A DNA stretch of 64,000 bases, from assembly GCA_938082375.1 (NCBI GenBank), contig CALKCJ010000018.1, forward strand, positions 1 through 64,000. Reading direction: 5' to 3'. Position numbers and translations under genes: made by a program. The stretch comes from an uncultured Thermomicrobiaceae bacterium (lineage in GTDB: Bacteria; Chloroflexota; Chloroflexia; Thermomicrobiales; Thermomicrobiaceae). How positions within the stretch are numbered: the first letter of the stretch is position 1; each line of letters opens with the position of its first letter. The notes beneath the pieces were generated by a model that made no database searches, was not told the origin of the DNA, and saw only the letters and a list, made by a program, of their open reading frames with translations. Below, piece after piece: positions 43,694-52,145 of this stretch.

Positions 43694-45351
43694 GGCGTAG
43701 ACTCCGCTGGGGTGGGCACGGGGTGCTCGTGCTCGGCCAACGGGATCGTGAAGGCAAAGCGGGCACCGCCACTCGGCCGGTTCTCAGCCCAGATCCGGCC
43801 GCCGTGGACTTCGACGAGGTGCTTGGCGATCACCAGCCCCAGCCCAGTGCCCTGCGGGCGGGCGCCGTCGCCGCCGGCCCGATAGAACGGTGCGAAGAGA
43901 TGGAGTGCCGTCTCGAGCGGGATCCCCGGCCCCTCGTCTTCCACAGCGACCTCGATGTCCTGGCCTACCTGGCGCGCGCTGATGGTGATCGTGCTTCCGG
44001 GCGGGCTGTACTTGGCTGCGTTCTCAATTAAGTTGACGAGCACCTGACTAATCCGCAGCTCATCGACCGGCACTGGCGGCAACCGGTTGGGCACCTGAGT
44101 CACCAGCCGGTGCGCTGCCAGCCTGGGGCGAAGCCGGGCGACGACATCGGTCATGAGCGTCCCCATGTCGCGCCAATGCTTCTCGAGCTGGAGCTTGCCG
44201 GCCTGGATTCGCGACAGGTCCAGCAAGTTGCTGACAAGCTGGTCGAGCCGGCGCGCTTCGTCGGCGATCATCTGCAGGAACTCCCGCCGCTCCTCCTCGG
44301 TCCAGGCGACGTCGTCCTGTTGTAGGCTCTCCGCCGCAGCGATGATCGAAGCGAGCGGTGTCCGCAGGTCGTGCGACACAGCGTTCAAGAGCGCAGTCTT
44401 CAGCTCATCGGTGCGGCGCAGGATCTCGGCCTCGGTTGCCTCGCGGCGCAGGTGCTCGCGCTCCAAGGTGGCGGCGAGCTGCGTGGCGACCGCGAGAAGA
44501 AGGCGATTATCGCTGGGCGTGAAGCGGATCTCCTGTCCAAGATTGAACAACATGAGGGAGCCCACGCGCCGTTTCTCTGCCTTGAGCGGGATGTGATATC
44601 GACTAATCCGGGGCCGATCTCTCCGACTAGCGCGAGGGGGAACGATGCTGACCCAGTGCCCGGTCGGCTGGACTTGCTCCGGTGGGGCGAGCGGGCCTTC
44701 TTGGAGGACCTGCATCTGACCCTCGATGAGCTCAAACGCACTTGCTGGAACGGGGGCTCCCGCGATGACTCGGATCGGCTTCCCGGCCGGCCCCTCACGC
44801 ACGACAATGCCGACGGTATCGACGTGGAATGCAGCCTGCAGACGCGTGGCCACGGCCTGGAGGGCGGCCGTGAGCTCCGGCCCCTGCATCAGGCGTAGGA
44901 CGTCATAGAGGAGGACCGCTTCACGCTCGCGCGCACGGGCTTCTTCCGCGCGGCGACGCTGATTCGCCGCGAGCTGTCCAGTGATGATGGCCGTCGCCAG
45001 AAACATGAGCAGCGCCAGCCACTCCGCCGGATCTGCGACAGTGATCGAATACCGGGGCTCTACAAACAGGAAGTCGAAGGCAAGGAACGCGAAGACCGCC
45101 GCCGCGATGGCCGGACCGCTGCCGAACACGCTCGCCGTGGAGAGAACTGCGATCAAGTAGAGAAGCGAAAGGTTCGCTATGAGTATCCGGCGCTCGACGA
45201 GCGCGACGACCACACTGACGAGGGCCACGCTCAGAAGCGCAACGGCATAGCCGGGCCAGGCGGCCAGCAACGACAGGTAGCCGGCCTGGACTCGCCGGAC
45301 GAGCGGTCCACGTAGAGAGGCGTTCATCACCGATTTCGGCGAACGAGCCAC
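43690..45351 (-). CDS. KdpD C-terminal-type sensor kinase (DUF4118-GAF-HisKA-HATPase)
   Basis: A 553-residue kinase equivalent to the C-terminal half of KdpD: four membrane helices of the DUF4118 region (about 33-128, including FLAFDFLFVEPRYSITVADP), a GAF-like domain (about 155-300), HisKA with H327 (LLNAVSHDLRTPLASI), and HATPase_c (NLIENAAKYSPPGS, DEGPGIP, GTGLGLVIAKHLVEVHGG). The KdpD N-terminal domain is missing here and encoded separately at 36068-37237. The GTG start (45351) is uncertain; ATG 45327 is an alternative. First gene of the kdp unit, with a promoter at 45416-45443. Confidence 0.92.
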   Translation of the reverse strand: MARSPKSVMNASLRGPLVRRVQAGYLSLLAAWPGYAVALLSVALVSVVVALVERRILIANLSLLYLIAVLSTASVFGSGPAIAAAVFAFLAFDFLFVEPRYSITVADPAEWLALLMFLATAIITGQLAANQRRRAEEARAREREAVLLYDVLRLMQGPELTAALQAVATRLQAAFHVDTVGIVVREGPAGKPIRVIAGAPVPASAFELIEGQMQVLQEGPLAPPEQVQPTGHWVSIVPPRASRRDRPRISRYHIPLKAEKRRVGSLMLFNLGQEIRFTPSDNRLLLAVATQLAATLEREHLRREATEAEILRRTDELKTALLNAVSHDLRTPLASIIAAAESLQQDDVAWTEEERREFLQMIADEARRLDQLVSNLLDLSRIQAGKLQLEKHWRDMGTLMTDVVARLRPRLAAHRLVTQVPNRLPPVPVDELRISQVLVNLIENAAKYSPPGSTITISARQVGQDIEVAVEDEGPGIPLETALHLFAPFYRAGGDGARPQGTGLGLVIAKHLVEVHGGRIWAENRPSGGARFAFTIPLAEHEHPVPTPAESTP

Positions 45352-45415
45352 GCTGGGGTGTACTCAATGGATCCGCATCGGACCCATGTGGCAGCGTGGC
45401 CAATACCTGAAGGAA

Positions 45416-45443
45416 AGTATAGCACCGCCCAAGAGCCGGTCGA
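45416..45443 (-). promoter_or_regulatory. Promoter of the kdp unit
   Basis: Minus strand: TCGACC (45443-45438), 16-base spacer, TATACT (45421-45416). The -10 is a near-perfect match. Transcription would begin near 45409, about 58 bases before the kinase start. Confidence 0.5.
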
Positions 45444-45510
45444 GCGCGGCCACACGGGAGAGGATCAGCCGGTGGCGGGCATCGTCAAGAGCAACAGCAC
45501 GGGGAGTTCG

Positions 45511-45516
45511 TATAAT
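45511..45516 (+). promoter_or_regulatory. Consensus -10 box of the Fur-family gene
   Basis: A perfect TATAAT stands 19 bases before the GTG start at 45535, with a GAGGGGAG ribosome site between them. No good -35 is visible, which may mean activator or extended control, or a very short leader. Confidence 0.45.
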
Positions 45517-45534
45517 TCCAGAGGGGAGATTCGA

Positions 45535-45993
45535 GTGTTGGCCGAAGCAGAGATCATCGCGCGGATCCAGGAATACGGGCTGCGGGTTACCCGTCCGCGC
45601 CGGCTGATCATCCGTGCTGTCCTCTCCCGCACCGGGTCGTTCTCGGCCGAAGAGCTCTGGAGTCAGCTCCAACGCCATGGCCATGCGGCTGGTCGAGCAA
45701 CGGTCTTCCGCACGCTCGACCTCCTCGTCGAGCTCGGCGTGCTCGACCGTGTCCACCACCCCTCCGGGCTGCACCGCTACGTGCTAGCCGGTGCCGATCA
45801 TCGTCACCACGTCGTCTGCTCGCGCTGTGGCGCCGTGGCGGACTTCAACGGCTGCAACGTTGAGGAGCTGATTGCCATCGCCGTTACCCAGACCGGCTTC
45901 CAAATTGACGGCCACTGGCTGGAACTCTTCGGCATCTGCGCGGCGTGCCGTAGTGCTTCCCAGGCCGCGCGTTCGCCAGTCGCAATCGCCTGA
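45535..45993 (+). CDS. Fur-family metalloregulator (Zur-like)
   Basis: A 152-residue Fur-family repressor: N-terminal winged helix (LRVTRPRRLIIRAVLSRTGS, GHAAGRATVFRTLDLLVELG), metal-site HRHHVVCSRCGAVADF and structural zinc CxxC pairs (CSRC, CAAC). GTG 45535 is chosen because of the ribosome site and TATAAT box; the frame is open much further upstream without signals. The neighbouring zinc-type ABC transporter makes a Zur role the best guess. Confidence 0.9.
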   Translation: MLAEAEIIARIQEYGLRVTRPRRLIIRAVLSRTGSFSAEELWSQLQRHGHAAGRATVFRTLDLLVELGVLDRVHHPSGLHRYVLAGADHRHHVVCSRCGAVADFNGCNVEELIAIAVTQTGFQIDGHWLELFGICAACRSASQAARSPVAIA

Positions 45994-46076
45994 GGTCAGT
46001 GTGAACCCCAAGGTCAACTCCTTGGCACTTGCCCGGGACACGGCTGCTGCCAGCAACTGGTCTCCTCAGTGACCCC

Positions 46077-46105
46077 TTGACCGCTTTACTGAGACTCGGT
46101 ATCAT
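46077..46105 (+). promoter_or_regulatory. Promoter of the zinc-type ABC operon
   Basis: TTGACC (46077), a 17-base spacer and TATCAT (46100) form a strong sigma-70-type promoter 31 bases before the ATG at 46136. A Fur/Zur operator would be expected to overlap it, but no clear palindrome is visible. Confidence 0.6.
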
Positions 46106-46135
46106 CTTTCTTGGGTCGAGCGCGAGGAGAACCGG

Positions 46136-47158
46136 ATGCCAAAAGGGGTACAGCGGCCGATGGCACGGGAGAGTTGGATGGCAGAGCGGTTGAGATGCTC
46201 CTATCTCCTCGCGCTCGTTGTCGCGGTGCTGCTCGCCGCTTGCAGCAGGACAGCTCCGCCGCCGCGAGAGGCCAGCCCGGCGACCACACCAGCAGCCGGC
46301 AACCAGGTCCGCGTGGTCGTCAGCCTGCCGGTCTTCATCTCGCTCGTCGAGGCGGTCGGCGGTGACCGCGTGCGGGTGAGCTCGCTCGTGCCCGCCGGCA
46401 CTGACCCGCATACCTACCAGCCGACGCCCCGCGATGCCCAGGCGCTCGCCGAAGCCGATGTCGTCTTCGTCAACGGGCTTGGGCTGGAGGGCTGGCTCGG
46501 CGACCTGATTACAGCCGCTGGCTCTGGAGCACCGGTGGTGGAGTTAGCCGAGGGCTTACAGACGATTCCCGAGGAGCCCCACCAGGGCACGCCAGAGACC
46601 ACGCCCGGTCAGAGCACGCCGCAAGGCGAACACACCCACGAGCACGGGGCCGGAAACCCCCACCTCTGGCTCGATCCCGACTACGCGATCGAGTACGTGC
46701 GTCGCATCGCGCAGAGCCTCGAGGAGGTCGACTCGGGCGGCGCGTCGACCTACCAGACGAACGCTGAGCGCTACATTGCCGAGATCCAGGCCTTCGACGC
46801 CTGGGCGAAGGGGCAGGTGCAGCGGATCCCGCCTGCACGCCGCAAGCTGGTCACCTTCCACGATGCCTTCCCCTACTTCGCCGAGCACTACGGGCTGGAG
46901 CTGGTCGGGGTCATCGTCCTCAGCCCGGGTCGGGAGCCCTCGCCGCAGGAGCTGGCTCAACTGGTCGATCTCATTCGTCAGCAAGGCGTACCGGCCATCT
47001 TCACGGAACCGCAGTTCAACCCGAAGCTGGCGGAAACTTTGGCGCGCGAGACTGGTGTCAAGGTGCTGGAGCTGTACAGCGATACCCCGCCGACCGGCGA
47101 GGACTACATCGGCATGATGCGGCGCAACGTGGAGCACGTCGTCGAAGGGCTGGAGTAA
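46136..47158 (+). CDS. Metal ABC transporter substrate-binding lipoprotein (ZnuA-like)
   Basis: A 340-residue cluster-A-I binding protein. After an N-terminal segment with a lipobox (VAVLLAACS), it shows VVSLPVFISLVEAVGGDRV, metal ligand His in TDPHTYQPTP, a His-rich loop (GEHTHEHGAGNPHLWLDP) typical of ZnuA, and YTFHDAF-like VTFHDAFPYFAEHYGLELVG. The His loop favours zinc over manganese. ATG 46136 follows GAGGAG; two later in-frame ATGs are possible. Confidence 0.9.
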   Translation: MPKGVQRPMARESWMAERLRCSYLLALVVAVLLAACSRTAPPPREASPATTPAAGNQVRVVVSLPVFISLVEAVGGDRVRVSSLVPAGTDPHTYQPTPRDAQALAEADVVFVNGLGLEGWLGDLITAAGSGAPVVELAEGLQTIPEEPHQGTPETTPGQSTPQGEHTHEHGAGNPHLWLDPDYAIEYVRRIAQSLEEVDSGGASTYQTNAERYIAEIQAFDAWAKGQVQRIPPARRKLVTFHDAFPYFAEHYGLELVGVIVLSPGREPSPQELAQLVDLIRQQGVPAIFTEPQFNPKLAETLARETGVKVLELYSDTPPTGEDYIGMMRRNVEHVVEGLE

Positions 47159-47977
47159 ATGCAGGTGCAAACGGAACCCCAGCCATCAGCAGTGACGACC
47201 AGTGAGCTGGTCATCGTGGCGGATCGCTTGACGACCGGCTACTACCGCGAGCCGGTGCTTCAGGAAATCAGTTTCGCGGTACCGCGCGGCGCGCTGGTAG
47301 GCGTGATCGGGCCCAACGGCGCGGGCAAGTCGACCCTTTTCCGTGCTATCGTCGGGCTGCTCAAACCCTGGCAGGGACGCGTGCTCGTCGGGGGCCGACC
47401 CGCGCGTCCCAGCCCTGACATCGCCTACATCCCGCAGATCCACACGGTCGATTGGGCCTTCCCGGTGACCGTGTGGGACGTGGTGATGATGGGCCGGTAT
47501 CCCCGGCTGGGGCTCCTGCGGCGGCCAGGCGCGCGGGATCGCGAGCTGGCCGAGCGGGCGCTCGAACAGGTGCGCATGCAAGATTTCCGGGAGAAACCGA
47601 TCGGCGCGCTCTCCGGCGGCCAGCGGCAGCGGGTGTTCCTGGCCCGCGCGCTGGCCGAGGAGCCGAGTATCCTCCTCTTCGACGAGCCGGTCAGTGGCGT
47701 CGATGCGCCGACGCAGCACTTCATCTTCGAACTGCTGGAGCAGCTCTGCGCTGAGGGGCGCACGGCGCTGGTGGCCTCGCACGACCTGAGCTGCGTCGCG
47801 CAGCGCTTCAGCCAGGTGCTCCTGCTCAACCGGCGGATGTTCGGGTTCGGTCCACCCGAGCGCGTCTTCACCGAGGAGCTCCTCAACCAGACCTTTGATA
47901 CTCATCTACTGCTCCTGCGCTACGGCGACCGGGTGATCGTCGTCGAGAGTCCGGAGGATGGCACGAGTGCTTGTTGA
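47159..47977 (+). CDS. Metal ABC transporter ATPase (ZnuC-like)
   Basis: A 272-residue ABC ATPase: Walker A GPNGAGKST, signature LSGGQRQRVFLARAL, Walker B ILLFDEPVSGVD, H-loop ASHD. The middle (IAYIPQIHTVDWAFPVTVWD) is typical of Zn/Mn importers. Its ATG directly follows the stop of the binding-protein gene, and its end overlaps the permease gene by 20 bases. Confidence 0.94.
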   Translation: MQVQTEPQPSAVTTSELVIVADRLTTGYYREPVLQEISFAVPRGALVGVIGPNGAGKSTLFRAIVGLLKPWQGRVLVGGRPARPSPDIAYIPQIHTVDWAFPVTVWDVVMMGRYPRLGLLRRPGARDRELAERALEQVRMQDFREKPIGALSGGQRQRVFLARALAEEPSILLFDEPVSGVDAPTQHFIFELLEQLCAEGRTALVASHDLSCVAQRFSQVLLLNRRMFGFGPPERVFTEELLNQTFDTHLLLLRYGDRVIVVESPEDGTSAC

Positions 47978-48812
47978 GCTTCTGCTCGAGCCGCTACGCT
48001 ACGGGTTCCTGCTGCGTGGGCTGGCGGCCGCGGTGCTGATCGGCGTCATCTGCGCAGTGATCGGAACGTATGTCGTGCTCAAGGGTTTCGCCTTCATCGG
48101 CGACGCCCTGGCCCATATCGCCTTCACCGGCATCGTCGTCGCCTTCCTGGCCGGCTTCGTCTTCTACCTGGGCGCGCTGATGGCGGCGGTGGCGGCCGGG
48201 CTGGGGATCGGCCTGATCCAGCGGCGGGTCGGCCTGCGCACCGATACTGCCATCGGCATCCTCTTCAGCGGTATCTTCGCCCTCGGCATCGTGCTGATGA
48301 GCGTGGGCATCAAGACCTACACGGTCGACCTCTTCAGCTACGTCTTCGGCGACATCCTCTCGGTGCGGCCGTCCGACCTGCTGGTGATCCTGGGGCTGGG
48401 TGGACTGGTCCTGGTGCTCATCGGGCTGCTTTATAAGGAGCTGCTGTTCGTCAACTTCGACCCCGTAGCCGCTGAGGCCACTGGCCTGCCGGCAGGCGCG
48501 CTCCAGCTTTTTCTCTTGACGTTGCTCTCGATCACCGTCGTGGCGTCGGTGCAGGCCGTCGGCGTCGTGCTGGTGGTCGCCATGTTGGTCACGCCGAGCG
48601 CCACTGCGTACTTGCTAACCGATCGGTTCCACCGGATGACGCTGCTCGGGGCAGGGTTCGGCGCTCTCTCAGCAGTGATCGGCTTCTACCTGAGCTATTT
48701 TCTGAACGTGCCTTCCGGTGGCACGATCGTACTTGTGGCGAGCGCGCTCTTTGCGCTGGTAGCAGTGCTGTCACCTCGGCGCGGACAGCTTCGACTGCTG
48801 GTCCGTGGGTGA
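47958..48812 (+). CDS. Metal ABC transporter permease (ZnuB-like)
   Basis: A 284-residue membrane permease with eight or nine helices, of the ZnuB/TroCD family (CAVIGTYVVLKGFAFIGDAL, HIAFTGIVVAFLAG, VVASVQAVGVVLVVAMLVTP). Completes a three-gene importer under the promoter at 46077. Confidence 0.94.
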   Translation: MARVLVELLLEPLRYGFLLRGLAAAVLIGVICAVIGTYVVLKGFAFIGDALAHIAFTGIVVAFLAGFVFYLGALMAAVAAGLGIGLIQRRVGLRTDTAIGILFSGIFALGIVLMSVGIKTYTVDLFSYVFGDILSVRPSDLLVILGLGGLVLVLIGLLYKELLFVNFDPVAAEATGLPAGALQLFLLTLLSITVVASVQAVGVVLVVAMLVTPSATAYLLTDRFHRMTLLGAGFGALSAVIGFYLSYFLNVPSGGTIVLVASALFALVAVLSPRRGQLRLLVRG

Positions 48813-48886
48813 ACGACTGGTCGCGCTCAGGCGAGCCGGCCAGGATCGATGGGTAGCAGTACCCGTACGCTGAGAGGAGTTGTCCG

Positions 48887-49291
48887 ATGAAAGTCGCCTA
48901 CATCTTTGCCACGCCACGGGCTGCCAGCTACAAGCTCGGGCAGATGGTCCTGCCCCAGCTCGAGGCCGGGACGCACGGCGTCGAGGTTGTCGGGATGTTC
49001 TTCTTCGACGACAACGTTTTCGTGCTCCGCCGCGGCGATCCGATCGGCGAGCGGCTGGCGAAGGTGGCCGCAGAGAAGGGCATCCTGCTAATAATGTGCG
49101 ACATGTGCGCCCTGGAGCGCGGCTTGGCTGAGGGCCAGCCGGTCTGGTGCGATCCGGCCACCGGCCAGGGCCGCCAGGAGCCGGCCTCTTGCCGGCCTAC
49201 TGGGACAGTCGAGGGCGTGCGCGTCGGCTGCTTCCCCGATCTCTATGCTGCTTTGGCCGCTAACCCACCTGATCAGGTCATCACGCTCTGA
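48887..49291 (+). CDS. DsrE-family cysteine-rich protein
   Basis: A 134-residue DsrE/DsrF-like protein (KVAYIFATPRAASYKLGQMV start, FFFDDNVFVLRRGDPIGERL middle). Family members carry sulfur as persulfides. It has five cysteines: C71 and C74 (IMCDMCALERG), C88, and two near the C-terminus (PASCRPTG, VGCFPDL). It resembles the DsrE-related protein group that accompanies selenium-linked operons, but that assignment is tentative. GAGAGGAG precedes ATG 48887. 74 bases after the zinc permease on the same strand. Confidence 0.8.
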   Translation: MKVAYIFATPRAASYKLGQMVLPQLEAGTHGVEVVGMFFFDDNVFVLRRGDPIGERLAKVAAEKGILLIMCDMCALERGLAEGQPVWCDPATGQGRQEPASCRPTGTVEGVRVGCFPDLYAALAANPPDQVITL

Positions 49292-49357
49292 ATCTGCATC
49301 TGTCGCTGCTTGCTCAGCACCTACTGCCAGATAGCCGTGTGACCATCGAGCGAGGCT

Positions 49358-49391
49358 GGCAGGGAGAGAGACCCTGCCGTCGTCCGGCAGG
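49358..49391. terminator. Alternating hairpins (possible terminator or attenuator)
   Basis: GGCAGGG (49358-49364) pairs perfectly with CCCTGCC (49372-49378) across a purine loop; CCTGCC (49373-49378) can instead pair with GGCAGG (49386-49391). The two stems exclude each other. They follow the DsrE-like gene and face the 3' end of a minus-strand gene. No T-tract is present. Confidence 0.4.
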
Positions 49392-49449
49392 CGCCGGGCA
49401 GTGTCCACGATTCGGTGAATGGCGAGTGGGCGAGGCAGGTCAAGGTATT

Positions 49450-49520
49450 GGTAACCTTCGCAGGGCGATCGGCTAGCCGACTAGCCGAAAAGAAGTCGAC
49501 TATGCCAGGGTAACCTTCGC
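49450..49520. repeat. 12-base direct repeat flanking a small hairpin
   Basis: GGTAACCTTCGC occurs at 49450-49461 and again at 49509-49520, the second copy overlapping the end of the minus-strand gene at 49500. Between them GGCTAG-CCGA-CTAGCC (49471-49486) forms a perfect six-base-pair hairpin. Confidence 0.5.
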
Positions 49521-49727
49521 TGGCACAGAGTGAATGATATCGGCGAGGCGAACTCGCAGGGCTTCCTCGTCGAGCAGCCCGGCCTTATACTCGATCATGG
49601 CGTGTTCGAGATCGGCGACCAGAGTATCGAGCTCCTCGTCTCTCAGCAGATGAGCGTCCCAGGTAAGGTCGAGAAAGCCCTTCTCGAACGCCGCGAAGAG
49701 CTTGACGTTCCTTGGGTAACTCCCCAC
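49500..49727 (-). CDS. Small helical hypothetical protein
   Basis: A 75-residue, highly charged, helical protein (FAAFEKGFLDLTWDAHLLRD, ELDTLVADLEHAMIEYKAGL). The only usual start is GTG 49727, without a good ribosome site; the frame stays open another 26 codons upstream (RVLRDQLIGL precedes), so the true start may be an unusual codon. No family recognised. Composition is protein-like, and the opposite strand shows nothing better. Confidence 0.42.
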   Translation of the reverse strand: MGSYPRNVKLFAAFEKGFLDLTWDAHLLRDEELDTLVADLEHAMIEYKAGLLDEEALRVRLADIIHSVPAKVTLA

Positions 49728-49927
49728 GAGACCGATGAGTTGATCGCGCAGGACACGTAATGCTATGGCGGGAACCCCTTCCAGAATCTACCGGTACGTG
49801 ACTGTACAGGAACTGCGATGCCTTTTCAATGACGGTCGTTCCTGGCAACGCACCTTAACCGGACGCCTGCAGGACCGTGTGCGGCGAGAAAGCCATGTCA
49901 GCGACCAGAACTGTACTGAATGCTGCG

Positions 49928-50728
49928 CTACGCCGGCTCGACGACCTCACCGAAGGGGGTCAGCAGGCCGATGCCGTGCTCGCGCGCTGCCCTGTCGGTG
50001 TCCTGGTAGACCATGCGGCCGAACGCGTACGCCTTGACCGGTTCCCTCACGCCAGCGGCTCGGAGACGGGCGTGGAAATTGGCCTGGCGGAGCTTGCGCG
50101 CCCACTGGCGGATATCGGATGCCCGGAGCCGCGCCTTCGCCTCGACCAGCATCCAGAGCTCTCGGCCGCTGGTGTCCCGCACTGGCACAGCCACGTCGAT
50201 CTCACCGTCGACGCTGAGACTCTGCGGATGGCCGAGGATCTTATAGCCTCTTGCACGTAATGCATCGAGCAGAACCCGCGCCGCGTCCACCTCCGCTCCC
50301 GCGCCGACGAGCGCCGAGAGAGCACCGAGTTGCTGTCGAGTGGCCTGTCCGTCGCGCTCGAGTCGGGCCAGCCAGGCGGCGTGGGCCCGGGTGATCTCGG
50401 TCAACTCCTCCAGGCTGCGGGTGTGGCGGCTGGTCGTCTCGGTGAGCTCGGCGACGGAGGCGGCGAGGCGGTCGAGCCGCTCGTCGATCGTGTCGAGGCG
50501 AGTAGCGTGAGCCCGGGTGATCTCGGTCAGCTCAGCCAGGCGCTGGGCCAGCGCGCTGAAAGAGCGCTCCATCTCGGCGCGCAGCTCCCGCACCTCGGCC
50601 GGCAAGGCGAGTAGGTCGTGACTTAGGACATAGCGGCGGAGCTCGTCCTGCCACTCCGGGTGCTGCTGGAGCAGCCTGATCAGATCACGGAAGTCCTCGG
50701 CCTCGAACGTCACGAGAGGTTCCTCCAT
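49928..50728 (-). CDS. Coiled-coil protein with PD-(D/E)XK nuclease-like C-terminus (DUF3782-like)
   Basis: A 266-residue protein. Residues about 40-135 form a long coiled coil with a repeated heptad block (LAELTEITRAHATRLDTIDE and, later, SLEELTEITRAHAAWLARLE). The C-terminal domain (about 145-260) has a nuclease-type core: DGEIDVAVPV then LWMLVEAKARL (E-x-D ... E-x-K). Similar proteins are widespread in thermophiles and annotated DUF3782. Possible DNA-binding or structural nuclease role. Located after the nos genes on the same strand, about 130 bases from nosL. Confidence 0.82.
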   Translation of the reverse strand: MEEPLVTFEAEDFRDLIRLLQQHPEWQDELRRYVLSHDLLALPAEVRELRAEMERSFSALAQRLAELTEITRAHATRLDTIDERLDRLAASVAELTETTSRHTRSLEELTEITRAHAAWLARLERDGQATRQQLGALSALVGAGAEVDAARVLLDALRARGYKILGHPQSLSVDGEIDVAVPVRDTSGRELWMLVEAKARLRASDIRQWARKLRQANFHARLRAAGVREPVKAYAFGRMVYQDTDRAAREHGIGLLTPFGEVVEPA

Positions 50729-50859
50729 GCACCAAGTCTACCACATTGCCGGTGAAGACTCTGCCCTGGGTTCGAGGTCAGGGCTCAGCAGGCGTCCCGC
50801 GGGTGCAAGGGGAGGTGTGGAGGCCAGGAGAGGAAGCGACGCGGCACGGCTCAAAGCGG

Positions 50860-51318
50860 TCAGTGTGCTGCTGGAAGCGTCAGCTCGCGGCTCGAGAGCT
50901 CCTCCCAGCGCAGGAGCTCGCCGCCGAGTTCGCCCTGCCGGGCGCGGGCAGCTTCCTCGCTGGCGAAGGCCGCGATGCCCCAGCCCATGGGGCTATGGAT
51001 AGCCGGCGAGAGGAGATACCAGGCGTCCTCGGCGCGGAGCCACTCCTGCGTGTTGTAGTCGTGCACCCAGATCACAGCCCACTCCGGTCGGTTCTTCTTG
51101 CGATAGGCCAGCAGGTCACCGATATCGTCGAAGATCGACATGGTGCCATCCCCGGTCGCTGCTGCGGCGGCGAAGCGGGGATCACTGATGATCATCCCGC
51201 ACTGGGCACAGGTATCCCGGCCATAGCGGATCTCCGGCGGTTTGAGCTGGCCAGACTCCTGCCCGCAGCTCGCGAGGAACAGGAGGATGCCGAGTAGTAC
51301 GAGCACACGAGGTCTCAA
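50860..51318 (-). CDS. nosL: NosL copper chaperone lipoprotein
   Basis: A 152-residue exported lipoprotein that supplies Cu(I) for the CuZ centre of nitrous oxide reductase. After a signal with lipobox (LLFLASC), the Cu-binding motif is intact (DTCAQCGMIISDPRFAAA: Cys and Met), then FDDIGDLLAY and VHDYNTQEWLRAEDAWYLLS. It starts with TTG 51318, supported by AAGGAGG seven bases upstream and by overlap with the nosY stop (TTGA). Last gene of the nos operon. Confidence 0.93.
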   Translation of the reverse strand: MRPRVLVLLGILLFLASCGQESGQLKPPEIRYGRDTCAQCGMIISDPRFAAAAATGDGTMSIFDDIGDLLAYRKKNRPEWAVIWVHDYNTQEWLRAEDAWYLLSPAIHSPMGWGIAAFASEEAARARQGELGGELLRWEELSSRELTLPAAH

Positions 51319-52145
51319 CGCAAAACCTCCTTGCGAAAGATTAGGAACCCCAAGCCGAGACCCAGGCACGACCAGAGCAGCAGGCTGCCGAGAAACGTGG
51401 CAGTGAGATACGGCCCCAGCGTGTCCTGTGCGTAGAGCCCGGCAGGCCCGAGCAGCTCGAGCGACTCGCTGACGAACTTCAGCGCCATGATCCGGTAGCT
51501 CTCGACCGGATTGGCCAGCGCTGTCACCAGGAGCCACAGCGGTGACAGCCGAACGACGAGAGCGGTGCCCATCACGCCCAGGCTGCTGACCAGTACCAGC
51601 ACCAGCCAGAGAGCGACGGCGATGCTAACGGCGGTGGTAGCGCGCGCGGCCCAAGCCGAGACGCACAGGCCGATGGCGAGACTCGCCCAGCCGAGCAGGA
51701 TCGTCAATCCGGTGAGCAGCAGGAGCGTGAAGGGGCTACGGTGCGAGCCGGCGATCCCCAGGAGCAGTCCGCTGGCGCCGAAGCTAGCGACAACGGCCGC
51801 GGCGAGCGCCAAGCCGAGTCCGAGCGCCTTGCCCAGGTAGACCTCGATGGCGTCGAGCGGTTGCGACAACCAGAAGTCGAGCGATCCCCGCTCGCGTTCG
51901 CTGGCTAGGCTCAAGGCGCCCAGCGTAAGGCCCATCAGCGGCACAAGTAAGAGCATCACGTTGATGATCCCGGCCGCAGTGCGCCCGAAACCGGTGGCCG
52001 GTCCGTATGCGGCGCTCGCCAGTACGAACATGGCGAGCGCGAGACTCAACACCACCAGGCTCACTCCGTAGGCGAGGAACCAGCGGTTGCGCAGCGCGTC
52101 GCGCACCTCTTTGATTGCCAGCAAGCGGACGGTGCTACCACGCAT
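51315..52145 (-). CDS. nosY: NosY-type ABC-2 permease
   Basis: A 276-residue permease with six helices, of the ABC-2 type in nos operons (LAIKEVRDALRNRWFLAYGV start, ASERERGSLDFWLSQPLDAI amphipathic helix, then ESYRIMALKFVSESLELLGP). With NosF and NosD it forms the NosDFY complex that matures the copper-sulfur CuZ site. The start overlaps the nosD-nosF fusion by 11 bases. Confidence 0.93.
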   Translation of the reverse strand: MRGSTVRLLAIKEVRDALRNRWFLAYGVSLVVLSLALAMFVLASAAYGPATGFGRTAAGIINVMLLLVPLMGLTLGALSLASERERGSLDFWLSQPLDAIEVYLGKALGLGLALAAAVVASFGASGLLLGIAGSHRSPFTLLLLTGLTILLGWASLAIGLCVSAWAARATTAVSIAVALWLVLVLVSSLGVMGTALVVRLSPLWLLVTALANPVESYRIMALKFVSESLELLGPAGLYAQDTLGPYLTATFLGSLLLWSCLGLGLGFLIFRKEVLR

